Of a DNA stretch of 64,000 nt, positions 54,352 to 62,331 are shown piece by piece (position 1 is the first letter of the stretch; each line of letters opens with the position of its first letter). The DNA is from Streptomyces aureocirculatus (GTDB lineage: Bacteria > Actinomycetota > Actinomycetes > Streptomycetales > Streptomycetaceae): the NCBI RefSeq assembly GCF_000720475.1, contig NZ_JOAP01000019.1, positions 291,418-355,417 on the forward strand. The letters run 5' to 3'. The position numbers and the translations under genes were made by a program. The notes under the pieces were generated by a model, which worked only from the letters and a program-made list of their open reading frames with translations, made no database searches and was not told the origin of the DNA.

Positions 54352-54972
54352 ATGTACAAGACGGGGTCACGTGCCCTGGTCGCCGGGTTACGCGCCCTGG
54401 CCGCGGGGGCCGCTGCCGTGGCCGTTCTGCTCGCGGGCAGCGGGCAGAGCCTGGGCAGGGACGCGGCGGAGCGCGACGGTACGGACCGGGAGGCCGCGGG
54501 CGGGCACACCCACGAGCTCCGGCACAGCGACATCCCCTGGAGCGGCAGCCCCAGCCCCTTCGAGTCCCAGGTGAGGCTCGCGGACGGCCGCCGCGTGGCC
54601 ATGCACCACCTGCGGGACAAGCGCCTTTACGTCCAGGACTACAGCCCCGAGGAGCGCGGCTGGTCCAAGCCCGCCGTCGTGCACCGCGCCAAGTCCGAGG
54701 CCTGCCAGGGCATCACGCTCAGGGCCAGGGCCACCACCGTCGCGGCCATCGCCGACTTCGGCACCTACTGCGCCGACGGCGAACCCCCGACGGAGTCCGT
54801 CGCCGCCGTCGCGACCGGCAGCCTGACCCAGTGGAACCGCCACCTCACCAAGGACTTCGACGGCTGGGAGAAGGCCCTCGTGTCGCCCTCCGGCAAGCAG
54901 GTCACGTTCAAGCGGGGCGGCGACACGCTGAAGTGGACGAAGTCCGGGGGGTTTTCGCGGGACCAGGCATAG
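54352..54972 (+). CDS. Secreted hypothetical protein
   Basis: 206 residues. N-terminal hydrophobic signal (LRALAAGAAAVAVLLAGSGQSLG, residues ~13-35) without a lipobox Cys. The mature part has an Asp/His-rich start (GTDREAAGGHTHELRHSDIPWSGSPSPFES) and a globular domain with two cysteines (EACQGITLRA, GTYCADG) that could form one disulfide, plus FDGWEKALVSPSGKQVTFKRGGDTLKWTKSGGF. No family recognised; the pattern suggests an extracellular beta-sheet protein. GGAGGGAGAT lies upstream of the ATG. It ends 46 bases from the convergent dapA-like gene. Confidence 0.8.
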   Translation: MYKTGSRALVAGLRALAAGAAAVAVLLAGSGQSLGRDAAERDGTDREAAGGHTHELRHSDIPWSGSPSPFESQVRLADGRRVAMHHLRDKRLYVQDYSPEERGWSKPAVVHRAKSEACQGITLRARATTVAAIADFGTYCADGEPPTESVAAVATGSLTQWNRHLTKDFDGWEKALVSPSGKQVTFKRGGDTLKWTKSGGFSRDQA

Positions 54973-55018
54973 CGGCGCACGCCCGCGTACGTCGCCAGGG
55001 GCGTGCGCGGCACGAGGG

Positions 55019-56029
55019 CTACAGGGGCGTCCGGTCGCCGATGCTCACGACCCGCTGAACCGCCCCCGCGGGCAGCGCCCCGCCAAGCGCCTCGTAGGCG
55101 GCGAGCAGCCCGTCGACCGCCTCGCGGCCGGCGGGCAGCAGCGGCGCCCTGACCGGGCCCGCGGGCAGGCCGAGGGCGTCGAGCAGTGCCTTCGCCGTGA
55201 CCGCGCCGGGCAGGCCCGACGCCATCATCAGCTCGATGAGTTCGGTGAGCTGCCGCTGCCCGCGCGCGGCCCCCGCCGTGTCGCCCGCGTCGTACGCGTC
55301 CACGATCGCCCGCAGGCTGCGCGGCGCCACGTTCGCGACGGTGCTGATGTAACCGGCGCCGCCGAGCGCGTACAGCGGAAGCACGAACTCGTCGCAGCCC
55401 GTGTAGTACGCGAGGTCGCAGTTGGCCATCACCTTCGCGGAGCCGAGCAGGTCGTACGCGCAGTCCTTCACCGCCACGATCCGCGGGTGGTCCGCGAGCC
55501 GCAGCATCGTGTCCGGCTCGACGCGGGTGCCGGTGCGGCCCGGGATGTCGTACAGGACCACCGGCAGGCCCGACACGTCGGCGACCGCGCGGAAGTGCGC
55601 CTCGACCGCCTCCTGCGGCGGCCTGCTGTAGTACGGCGTGACCACGAGCAGACCGTCCGCGCCCGCCTTCTCGGCCCGCAGGGCGAGTTCGGCGGTGTGC
55701 GCCGTGTCACTGCTGCCGACGCCCGCGACGACCGAGGCCCGGCCGTCGACCGCCTCCCTGACGGCCTCCACGAGCGCGGCCTTCTCCGCGTCGGACGTCG
55801 TCGGTGACTCACCGGTGGTGCCGGAGAGGACCAGGCCCTCGCAGCCCTGGGCGACGAGACGGTCGGCGAGCAACTGGGCGCCGTCGAGGTCGAGGGCGCC
55901 GGAGGTGGTGAAAGGCGTGACCATCGCGCACAGGGCGCGGCCGAACGGGGCGGCGGGTACGGCACGCGCTGTGGAGGCCGTGGGGGGCACCGTGGGAGGC
56001 ACCGTGGGAGGCAGAGGAGCAGCGGTCAT
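55019..56029 (-). CDS. dapA: Dihydrodipicolinate synthase-family protein (DapA paralogue)
   Basis: 336 residues, DapA/NAL-type TIM barrel. Schiff-base Lys in RIVAVKDCAYDLL (~180), Tyr in VVLYDIPGRTGTRVEP (~155), substrate motif GTTGESPTTSDAEK (~68), and TPYYSRPPQEAVEAHF with the interface Tyr. All known catalytic residues of 4-hydroxy-tetrahydrodipicolinate synthase seem present. Streptomycetes usually have two or more dapA-like genes, so this may be the DapD-linked copy or a related aldolase. The N-terminus has a PPTVPPT repeat. No clear ribosome-binding site precedes the ATG at 56029; a GTG at 56065 is an alternative start. A 23-bp tandem array lies just upstream. Confidence 0.85.
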   Translation of the reverse strand: MTAAPLPPTVPPTVPPTASTARAVPAAPFGRALCAMVTPFTTSGALDLDGAQLLADRLVAQGCEGLVLSGTTGESPTTSDAEKAALVEAVREAVDGRASVVAGVGSSDTAHTAELALRAEKAGADGLLVVTPYYSRPPQEAVEAHFRAVADVSGLPVVLYDIPGRTGTRVEPDTMLRLADHPRIVAVKDCAYDLLGSAKVMANCDLAYYTGCDEFVLPLYALGGAGYISTVANVAPRSLRAIVDAYDAGDTAGAARGQRQLTELIELMMASGLPGAVTAKALLDALGLPAGPVRAPLLPAGREAVDGLLAAYEALGGALPAGAVQRVVSIGDRTPL

Positions 56030-56073
56030 GAGGGAAGTCTCGGCCCGCCGGGAGTGAAGCTCCACTTAATTCT

Positions 56074-56180
56074 GCTACGAGGTGCCGGTCAGCGGTGCTA
56101 CGAGATGACGGTCAGCGGTGTTAGGAGGTTCCGGTCGGCAGTCCTACGAGATGCCGGTCGGCAGGGTTGTGAGATGCGGG
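56074..56180. repeat. 23-bp tandem repeat upstream of the dapA-like gene
   Basis: Units start at 56074, 56097, 56120, 56143 and 56166 (the last partial), consensus GCTACGAGATGCCGGTCAGC plus GGT. The array occupies the region where the minus-strand dapA promoter should be. It is not in phase with any gene. Confidence 0.9.
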
Positions 56181-56286
56181 GGCGAACCCGTGAGAGACCG
56201 TACCCACTCGCACGGAAATGCGTCACCATGGCGGGAGCCGGACGCGCAGACGCCGGGACGTCCACAGGTCGTTCACAGGAGGCACC

Positions 56287-56454
56287 ATGAGGCTGGGCAG
56301 GGCAGTCGCCACCGGAATCGCCGAGGAGAGGCCGCAGGAGCGGCAGGCCGATCGGCCGGAGTTCCCGCCGGGGGCCGCGGAGACCGTGCCCGAACCCGCC
56401 CCGGCGGCCGCGGAGCCGGCTCCCGTCCAGGTCGGGGTGCCGGCCGGCCGATGA
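56287..56454 (+). CDS. Small conserved streptomycete protein (55 aa)
   Basis: 55 residues: MRLGRAVATGIAEERPQERQ followed by a Pro/Ala/Glu-rich stretch. No membrane segment or Cys; probably disordered. The Shine-Dalgarno ACAGGAGG lies 5 bases before the ATG, and the stop overlaps the next gene by ATGA, which strongly supports translation. I recall the same short gene before the same Cys-rich gene in other Streptomyces. Function unknown; it may help the downstream protein or simply couple its translation. Confidence 0.75.
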   Translation: MRLGRAVATGIAEERPQERQADRPEFPPGAAETVPEPAPAAAEPAPVQVGVPAGR

Positions 56455-57248
56455 GGTTACGGCTTCCCGAGGAACGCCTCACGGAGCCGCCCACCGGATA
56501 CAAGATCGCCTACCCGGTGCTCTCCCAGGACGGCACCCGGGCCGGGTTCACCGGCGTCTCGCTGGGCGGCTCCCTGCCCTACGGAGCGCTCGACGAGGCC
56601 CACTGCGCCTACGGTCGGCGGCACCGCGCACCGCACCGGCGCTGCGACTGCGGCTTCCACTGCGTGCACGAGCGCTCGGCGGCGGAAGGGCTCCTGTGCA
56701 CCGCCGAGCACCGCGGGGCCGTCCTGCTCGAAGTGGCCGTGCTCGGTGCCTACATCCGCTTCGAGAAGGGCTTTCGCTACGCGCGCCAGCGGGTGCGGGC
56801 CCTCACCGTGCAGCCGTGCGGCTGCGGCGTGGCGGCCACAGGCCTCGCGGACGCGGGCTGGGGCAGACCGGGCTGGCGCGCCCTCGAAGCGGTGTGCGGC
56901 GCGTGCGGGCGCGGCGGTGGCGGCACGGCGGTGAGTCTGCCGCGGTTCGCGGCGGTGGCGGGGGAGGGGCTGCGGGTGCTTCCGGCGCCCGCGACGGCTC
57001 CCGGCGGGGAGGGTTCCGCGGCCGGTTCCGCAGCCGGTGCCGTGCCGGGTTCGGCGCCGGGTTCCGCGCCAGGTCCCGTGCCGGGTTTCGTGCCCGGCCC
57101 CGCCACCCCCGTCGCCGCCGCCGACGTCGGGCTGCCCGAGCTGGCCGCCGAGGCGGCCCTGCTACAGGCCCGCCTCGACTGGTTCCAGGTCGAGTTGGGG
57201 CGCATCGGCAGGCAGGGGCAGGGCGGCCCCGGGCAGGAACGGGCGTAG
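56451..57248 (+). CDS. Cys-rich conserved streptomycete protein, function unknown
   Basis: 265 residues. The N-terminal conserved part has PPTGYKIAYPVLSQDGTRAGFTGVSLGGSLPYGALDEAHC (~13-50). Three Cys clusters look like metal-binding knuckles: RRCDCGFHCVH (~63-72), QPCGCGVAA (~122-127) and AVCGACGRG (~150-155). The C-terminal ~70 residues start with a low-complexity GSAPGSAPGPVPGFVPGPA stretch and end in a predicted helix (AEAALLQARLDWFQVELGRIG) that could be a coiled coil. It is translationally coupled to the 55-residue gene before it. Zinc binding is inferred from the CxC/CxxC spacing only. Confidence 0.78.
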   Translation: MRLRLPEERLTEPPTGYKIAYPVLSQDGTRAGFTGVSLGGSLPYGALDEAHCAYGRRHRAPHRRCDCGFHCVHERSAAEGLLCTAEHRGAVLLEVAVLGAYIRFEKGFRYARQRVRALTVQPCGCGVAATGLADAGWGRPGWRALEAVCGACGRGGGGTAVSLPRFAAVAGEGLRVLPAPATAPGGEGSAAGSAAGAVPGSAPGSAPGPVPGFVPGPATPVAAADVGLPELAAEAALLQARLDWFQVELGRIGRQGQGGPGQERA

Positions 57249-57416
57249 CGGGCAGCCGCGCGCGGGCCGGGACCGTCGTGCGCTCCCTCACCATCCGGGC
57301 AGATCGGCGTGGGTGGCGGGGCACGGGGACACGGGTGGGGCGGGCATGGGGCGGAGTGTGACGCGCGCCGAGCGGGCGTCGTTGACGGGCCCCGGCGGGC
57401 GCAGGACCCTCGGGCC

Positions 57417-58220
57417 ATGACCTCGCATCCGTACGAGCGTTACGTCGCCGTCGGAGACAGCCAGACGGAAGGCCTCGGCGACGGTGACGAACGGCGCGGC
57501 TACCGCGGCTGGGCCGACCGGCTCGCCGAGATACTCGCCGTCGGACATCCGGACTTCGCGTACGCCAACCTGGCCGTGCGCGGGCGCCTCGCGGAGCAGG
57601 TCAGGGACGAGCAACTGGCCCCGGCCCGCGCGCTCAAGCCGGACCTCGTGACCGTGGTCGCGGGCGTGGGCGACGTGGTCAGGCCCGGCTACGACGCGGC
57701 CCGCACCGCACGCGCCGTCGAGGAGATGTTCGCCGAACTCGCCGGGACCGGCGCCCGCGTGGTCACCGTGACCTTCCCCGACATCGCCCGCATCGCGCCC
57801 CTGGCCCGCCGGGCGCAGCCCCGCGTCGTCGACCTCAACGCCCGTATCCGCGCCGCCGCCGACCGGCACGGCGTCCTGGTCCTCGACCTCTTCCCGCAGC
57901 GCATCACCGCCGACCCGCGGCTGTGGAGCCGCGACCGCACGCACGCGAGCCCCGTCGGCCACGCCCGCATCGCCGCCGGTGTCGCCGACGCGCTCGGCCT
58001 CGCCGGATTCGAGGACTGGGCCAGGCCGCTGCCGCCGCTCGCCCCGGTCTCGGCGCTCGGCGGCGCGGCGCAGGAGGTGCGCTGGCTGGCCGGTGCGGTG
58101 GGGCCGTGGGTGCGGCGCCGGGTCGGCAGGGTGCGGCCGGGGGCGGTGGCGGGCGGGGCGCACCGGGCGAAGCGCCCCGGCCTCGTCGCGGTGACGCTGC
58201 CCGAGCCGGAACGGGCCTGA
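57417..58220 (+). CDS. SGNH/GDSL-family hydrolase
   Basis: 267 residues. Ser15 in AVGDSQTEGLGDG is the GDSL-type nucleophile; the block V Asp/His is in SRDRTHASPVGHARIA (~175). The oxyanion block III normally reads GxND; here VAGVGDVV lacks the Asn, as in some streptomycete relatives. No signal peptide, so intracellular esterase/acyl hydrolase activity is likely; substrate unknown. The C-terminal ~65 residues (PWVRRRVGRVRPGAVAGGAHRAKRPG) are basic. It is 169 bases after the Cys-rich gene and faces a SoxR-like promoter downstream. Confidence 0.88.
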   Translation: MTSHPYERYVAVGDSQTEGLGDGDERRGYRGWADRLAEILAVGHPDFAYANLAVRGRLAEQVRDEQLAPARALKPDLVTVVAGVGDVVRPGYDAARTARAVEEMFAELAGTGARVVTVTFPDIARIAPLARRAQPRVVDLNARIRAAADRHGVLVLDLFPQRITADPRLWSRDRTHASPVGHARIAAGVADALGLAGFEDWARPLPPLAPVSALGGAAQEVRWLAGAVGPWVRRRVGRVRPGAVAGGAHRAKRPGLVAVTLPEPERA

Positions 58221-58311
58221 CACGAGCGGGCGGACCTGCGGTGAGCGGGCTCGACGTTGAGCGGGCCTGACTTGGACGTTCCCGACGTGAGCGGGCCTGA
58301 CTCGGTCGGGC

Positions 58312-58347
58312 TTGACTTGAACCAAGGTTCACGTTGGAGCGTAGGGC
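58312..58347 (+). promoter_or_regulatory. MerR/SoxR-like promoter before the ABM monooxygenase gene
   Basis: TTGACT (58312-58317), then the dyad TGAACC AA GGTTCA (58318-58331), then a weak -10 candidate (GAGCGT at 58337-58342, 19-base spacer) or TAGGGC (58342-58347). A dyad filling an overlong spacer is the hallmark of MerR-class promoters, including SoxR. As I recall, SCO1909, an ABM-type gene in the syntenic S. coelicolor region, is a SoxR target. Confidence 0.5.
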
Positions 58348-58387
58348 GTGTTCGGCAGGCAACACCCCTACGGCAGTGGAGAGTCCC

Positions 58388-59089
58388 ATGACGCAGCGCG
58401 CCACCACGCACCCCGACCCGACCCGCCCCGACGTCGGCCTCGCCTTCTTCAGCACCTGGCACGTCGGCACGCCCGAGCGGCAGCGGGCGACGGTCGACGC
58501 GATCGCCAAGGCCTGGGAGAGCCGCCCCTGGCCGCACGAGGGTCTGCTGTCCTACCACGTGTACGAGGGCGAGGACGGCGCCACCCTGATGCACCACTCG
58601 CAGTGGCGTGACGACGAGGCCTACCAGGACTTCTTCGCCCGGGGCAGGGACGAGCGGAACGCCGAGATCGACGCGGCGGTGCCCGGCGTCGAACGGCTCG
58701 GGCTGACCAGGACCCGTCTGCACACGAGTGTGCGCCCGGGCCCCGCCGCAGCCGTTCCCGAGGCGTTCGTGACCGTCGACGTGGCCTTCGAAGGACCGGA
58801 CGCCGACCGGCAGCGGGCCTGGGTGCGCACGGTCACCGACGCCATCGCCGCGGGCCCCGCCGTCCCCGGCCTCCTGGCGGCGCACTTCCATCTGAGCACC
58901 GACGGCACGCACATCGTCAACTACGCGGAGTGGGAGACCGCGGCACACCACGCGCGGGCGATCGAGGGCCCGGGCGAGGGCATCGGCACGCTCTCCGAGG
59001 AGTGGCGGCGGGTACGGGACTTCCCGGGCACGCTGGAGTCGGGCCGGGTGCGGCGCTACCGGCGGGCGTACGGAGTCGTGCCCGGGTAG
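58388..59089 (+). CDS. Antibiotic biosynthesis monooxygenase (ABM) double-domain protein
   Basis: 233 residues containing two ABM-type ferredoxin-like domains: ~18-115 (LAFFSTWHVGTPERQRATVDAIAKAWESRPWPHEGLLSYHVYEGEDG ... HHSQWRDDEAYQDF) and ~125-225 (FVTVDVAFEGPDADRQRAWVRTVTDAI ... GLLAAHFHLSTDGTHIVNYAEWETAAHH). Members oxidise polyketide quinones or related substrates without metal. The gene is probably induced by redox-active compounds through SoxR, given the dyad upstream. Start ATG at 58388 with GGAGAG upstream. The next gene follows after 110 bases on the same strand. Confidence 0.85.
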   Translation: MTQRATTHPDPTRPDVGLAFFSTWHVGTPERQRATVDAIAKAWESRPWPHEGLLSYHVYEGEDGATLMHHSQWRDDEAYQDFFARGRDERNAEIDAAVPGVERLGLTRTRLHTSVRPGPAAAVPEAFVTVDVAFEGPDADRQRAWVRTVTDAIAAGPAVPGLLAAHFHLSTDGTHIVNYAEWETAAHHARAIEGPGEGIGTLSEEWRRVRDFPGTLESGRVRRYRRAYGVVPG

Positions 59090-59199
59090 TCGTGCCGGAG
59101 GGCTTTACCGGGGCCGCCGCCGGTGGAGTCATAAGGACGTGAGCGTGCGATCGAGGATCGGCCGGCCCCGGCCGCCCCGCTCGGCCCCGAGGAGTCGTC

Positions 59200-60123
59200 A
59201 TGACGATGGACAGCGGCACCGGCACCGGCACCGACAGCGGCGGCGGCAGCGGCAGGGAATTCGAGATAGTCCGGGAGTTCGAGGTCGACTCGCCGCCCCG
59301 GGACGTGTGGGAGGCGTTCACCACCGGCACCGGCGGCTGGCTGTGGCCCATGGTGTACGAGCCGCGGGTCGGCGGCGACGCGGCGCACGACGCCGTGGTC
59401 ACCGTGTGGGATCCGCCGCGCCGCCTCGCGGTCCGCTCGGACCGCCCCGGGGTGCTCCCGCCGGAGCGGAACACCGACCACCTGGAGCACCTGATCGAGC
59501 CGCGCGACGGCGGCCGCCGCTCCTGGGTGCGCCATGCGCACGGCGGCACCTTCAGTCCCGGGGCCCCGGACACGCCGGACACGCCGGGCGCCCCCGGCCC
59601 CCGGGACGTCCGGGGGGCCAGGGGCTTCCAGGGCGCCGCCCGGCGCCAGGCCACCCGGGCCTCCCGGGCCGCACAGGCGGCCCAGGCCGCCAGGGCCACC
59701 CAGGACTGGGACGACCAGTACGAAGCCGCGAGCAAGCACACCGACTTCTACCTGCACAGCCTGCGGCAGTACCTGACGTACTTCGTGGGCCGCCCCGTCA
59801 CCTTCACCGCCCTCGACGCCCCGGCGGCCGCCGTGGACGCGGCCGCCTTCGTCAGACTCGCGCAGGAACTGGGCCTGCCCGACGACGCGTCGGAGGGCGC
59901 CCGCGTCCGCCTGGGCGCGGCGGCCACCGAACTGGACGCCGTGATCGACTTCCGTACGACGTACTTCATCGGCCTGCGCACCGAGGACGCGCTCTACCGC
60001 TTCTTCGGCCGCAACCACTTCGGCAGGCCCGTCGCGTTGAGCATCCACGACTTCGCGCCGGGCGCCGACGCCAAGGGCACCGAGGCCGCCTGGCACGACT
60101 GGCTGACGCGTCTGTACGCCTGA
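59200..60123 (+). CDS. SRPBCC/AHSA1-like protein with a low-complexity insert
   Basis: 307 residues. It starts with a short Gly/Thr/Ser-rich segment, then an AHSA1/START-like fold (FEIVREFEVDSPPRDVWEAFTTGTGGWLWPMVYEPRVGGD ... WDPPRRLAVRSDR). Residues ~120-170 are a Pro/Gly/Asp then Ala/Arg/Gln-rich insert; the second half has THSDFY-like HTDFYLHSLRQYLTYFVGRPVTFTALDAP, which is the usual terminus of one SRPBCC unit, followed by a second, shorter unit. Such proteins bind hydrophobic ligands. GAGGAG is 8 bases before the ATG. Context (ABM gene before it) hints at handling of small aromatic compounds, which is inference. Confidence 0.75.
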   Translation: MTMDSGTGTGTDSGGGSGREFEIVREFEVDSPPRDVWEAFTTGTGGWLWPMVYEPRVGGDAAHDAVVTVWDPPRRLAVRSDRPGVLPPERNTDHLEHLIEPRDGGRRSWVRHAHGGTFSPGAPDTPDTPGAPGPRDVRGARGFQGAARRQATRASRAAQAAQAARATQDWDDQYEAASKHTDFYLHSLRQYLTYFVGRPVTFTALDAPAAAVDAAAFVRLAQELGLPDDASEGARVRLGAAATELDAVIDFRTTYFIGLRTEDALYRFFGRNHFGRPVALSIHDFAPGADAKGTEAAWHDWLTRLYA

Positions 60124-60178
60124 CCGCCCTGCTCAGGGGCCGCTCCCGCCAGAGCCCACTAGGGCCCTCCACAGCCCG

Positions 60179-62029
60179 CTACGGCCGGAACCGCACCACC
60201 TGCGGGTCGTGGTCGCTGTTCTGCTCCGCGAACTCCGCGTTCACATGCACGCTGTCGTAGTGGTACCGGCCGACGCCGGGGCTCACCAGGATCTGGTCGA
60301 GCACCTGGGAGTTGCCCTGGAAGACGTACGAGTAGCGCTCGGAGCGCGGCAGCGACTTGATGCCGGCGCGCAGCGCGCCACCCGCCTCCAGGGCCTTGGT
60401 CGTCGCGGAGAAATCGAAGTCGTTGATGTCACCGACCACGAGCACGTCCGCGTCCTTCTGCACGCCCCGGATCTCCCGTACGAAGGAGTTCACGGCTTCG
60501 GCCTGCCGCACACGGCGGCTCTCCGAGGAGCGCGTCGGCGGCTGGTGGTGCGAGGTCAGCGACTCGTCGCCGCCCTTGGACGCGAAGTGGTTCGCGACCA
60601 CGAAGACCGTCCGGCCGCGGAAGCTGAACTCACCCGCGAGCGGCTTGCGGCTGTCGGCCCACGCCGCGTCGGCGGGGGCGATCCGGCCGGGCGAGTGCGT
60701 GAGCGCGGCCCGCTTGCCGGTCCTTACGACGCCCGTCGCGGTGGTCGCGTCACCGGCGCCGCGGTCGGTGAACGAGACCCGCTCGGCGTTGAAGAGGAAC
60801 ACCTGCCGGATGTTGCCGCCGGGCTCGCCGCCGTCCTTGTTGTTCTCCGGGTCGACGGTCCGCCAGGAGTAGCGCGGTCCGCCCGCCGCGACGATCGCGT
60901 CCGTGAACTTCTTCAGGGTCTGCCCGGCGGTGACCGTGCCGTCGTTCTTCGGGCCGTTGTCGTCCTGTATCTCCTCCAGGGCGACGATGTCCGGCGCGGC
61001 CAGGTTGGTGACCACGGCGGACGCGAGCGCGTCGAACTTCGTCTGCGGGTCGCCCGGGTCGAGGTTCTCGACGTTGTACGTGGCCACGGCGAGCTCGCCC
61101 GCGCGCTGCGGCCGGGTCCGCTCCCGCTCCAGGCCCTTGCCCTTGACCGCACCGAGCTCCCGGGCCGCCAGCGTGTACCCGCCGTACTGGTTGAAGTCCA
61201 GGGGCCCCTCCGCGCCGCCGGTCAGCACGTCACCCACGTCCGCCTTCGGGAACGGCCGCTCCGAGAGCGGGGCCAACTGCTGCACCTGGAGGCGGCCGGT
61301 GTTCTGCGCCGCGTACGAGTCGTACAGCGCGCCGCCGCGCCGGGTCGGGCGCTCGTGCGGCTTCACGGTCACCCACAGCTCGGCGTGCGGGTCGGTGGCA
61401 CCGACGACGCGCGAGGAGCCGATCGACACGTTCATGCCCTCCAGGGACTCGTAGAAGTCCAGGGCGTACGAACGCGGCCTCAGGGGCAGCGCGTTGATGC
61501 TGTCGCCGGCGGCCGGGTCGCCCGCGGGGGCGTAGGCGCCGGGCACGGACCTGGCGTTGACGGTCACCGGCGCGGGCAGGGCGTTGCCGCCGGACTCCAC
61601 GGTCACCGTCGGCTTGGTGATCTGGGTCAACGACTGGTTGCCGGAGGAGGCGCCGCCGGGCACGTACTCCGTGACCGTGCCGGAGACCCGGACGGCGTCG
61701 CCGGGGCGCACGGTCGGCGTGGCGGCGGTGTAGACGAAGACGGCCTCACTGGTCGCGCGGTCGCCGTCCCCGCGCACGTCCTGGATCCAGAAGCCCTTGG
61801 AGCCGTAGGCACGCACGCCCGTGACGATGCCGGGCACGCCGTCGACCCGCTGCCCCGCGAGCGGCGAGAGCCGTGTGCCGCCCTGGATGTCGTGCACCCG
61901 GACCTGACCGGGGGCGCCCGGCGAGGCGGGCGATGCCGTGGAGGCACCAACTGTGGCGGCGAGCAGTCCGGCGGCGATGGCGGTCGCGACGACGGCGCCG
62001 ACGGCGGTGGATCTCGGTATGTGAGGCAT
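60179..62029 (-). CDS. Secreted endonuclease/exonuclease/phosphatase-family nuclease (ExeM-like)
   Basis: 616 residues. Signal peptide (AVGAVVATAIAAGLLAATVGASTASPA). Residues ~40-130 form an OB-like/LTD-type domain (VRVHDIQGGTRLSPLAGQRVDGVPGIVTGV). The C-terminal catalytic domain is EEP type: VATYNVENLDPGD (~310), VALEEIQDDNGPKNDG (~345), NHFASKGGD (~470), VVGDINDFDFSATT (~525) and the terminal NSDHDPQVVRF with the catalytic Asp-His. The family ExeM/EddB degrades extracellular DNA, releasing phosphate. A leftward promoter candidate (TTGACA/AGAGAT) stands 57 bases upstream. No PHO-box direct repeat was recognised. Confidence 0.9.
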   Translation of the reverse strand: MPHIPRSTAVGAVVATAIAAGLLAATVGASTASPASPGAPGQVRVHDIQGGTRLSPLAGQRVDGVPGIVTGVRAYGSKGFWIQDVRGDGDRATSEAVFVYTAATPTVRPGDAVRVSGTVTEYVPGGASSGNQSLTQITKPTVTVESGGNALPAPVTVNARSVPGAYAPAGDPAAGDSINALPLRPRSYALDFYESLEGMNVSIGSSRVVGATDPHAELWVTVKPHERPTRRGGALYDSYAAQNTGRLQVQQLAPLSERPFPKADVGDVLTGGAEGPLDFNQYGGYTLAARELGAVKGKGLERERTRPQRAGELAVATYNVENLDPGDPQTKFDALASAVVTNLAAPDIVALEEIQDDNGPKNDGTVTAGQTLKKFTDAIVAAGGPRYSWRTVDPENNKDGGEPGGNIRQVFLFNAERVSFTDRGAGDATTATGVVRTGKRAALTHSPGRIAPADAAWADSRKPLAGEFSFRGRTVFVVANHFASKGGDESLTSHHQPPTRSSESRRVRQAEAVNSFVREIRGVQKDADVLVVGDINDFDFSATTKALEAGGALRAGIKSLPRSERYSYVFQGNSQVLDQILVSPGVGRYHYDSVHVNAEFAEQNSDHDPQVVRFRP

Positions 62030-62331
62030 CGGGGGACTCCGAGGTGAGGAGGGGTGGGGCGCGGCCCGGGGAGTGGCGCTCTACGCGCGTCAATCTCTTG
62101 TGCGGACGGGGAAGTTGTCAAGGCTCTTCGGGTGTGCGTCGGCTGTACGCAGGGCGACGGGCGGATGGCTCAGGACCCGCGCGGGGCGGGCCGGGTGCGG
62201 CGGGACGGGGCCGCTCGGCGGCGCGGCGGAAACCCGTCCGGTTCCGGTACTCCGGACGGGCGGGCGGCAAACGGTCACATCCGTCTAGGCTTCACGCAGC
62301 AGACCCGTACGCCCGTCAGGAGAACCAGCCG
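62030..62331. other. Divergent intergenic region, nuclease and large hypothetical gene
   Basis: 302 bases with no gene. Leftward promoter candidate: TTGACA (complement of 62116-62121), 17-base spacer, AGAGAT (complement of 62093-62098). Rightward: TAGGCT at 62286-62291 as a -10 candidate with CAGGAGAA as the ribosome-binding site of the gene starting at 62332. No repeat array is present here. Confidence 0.5.
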
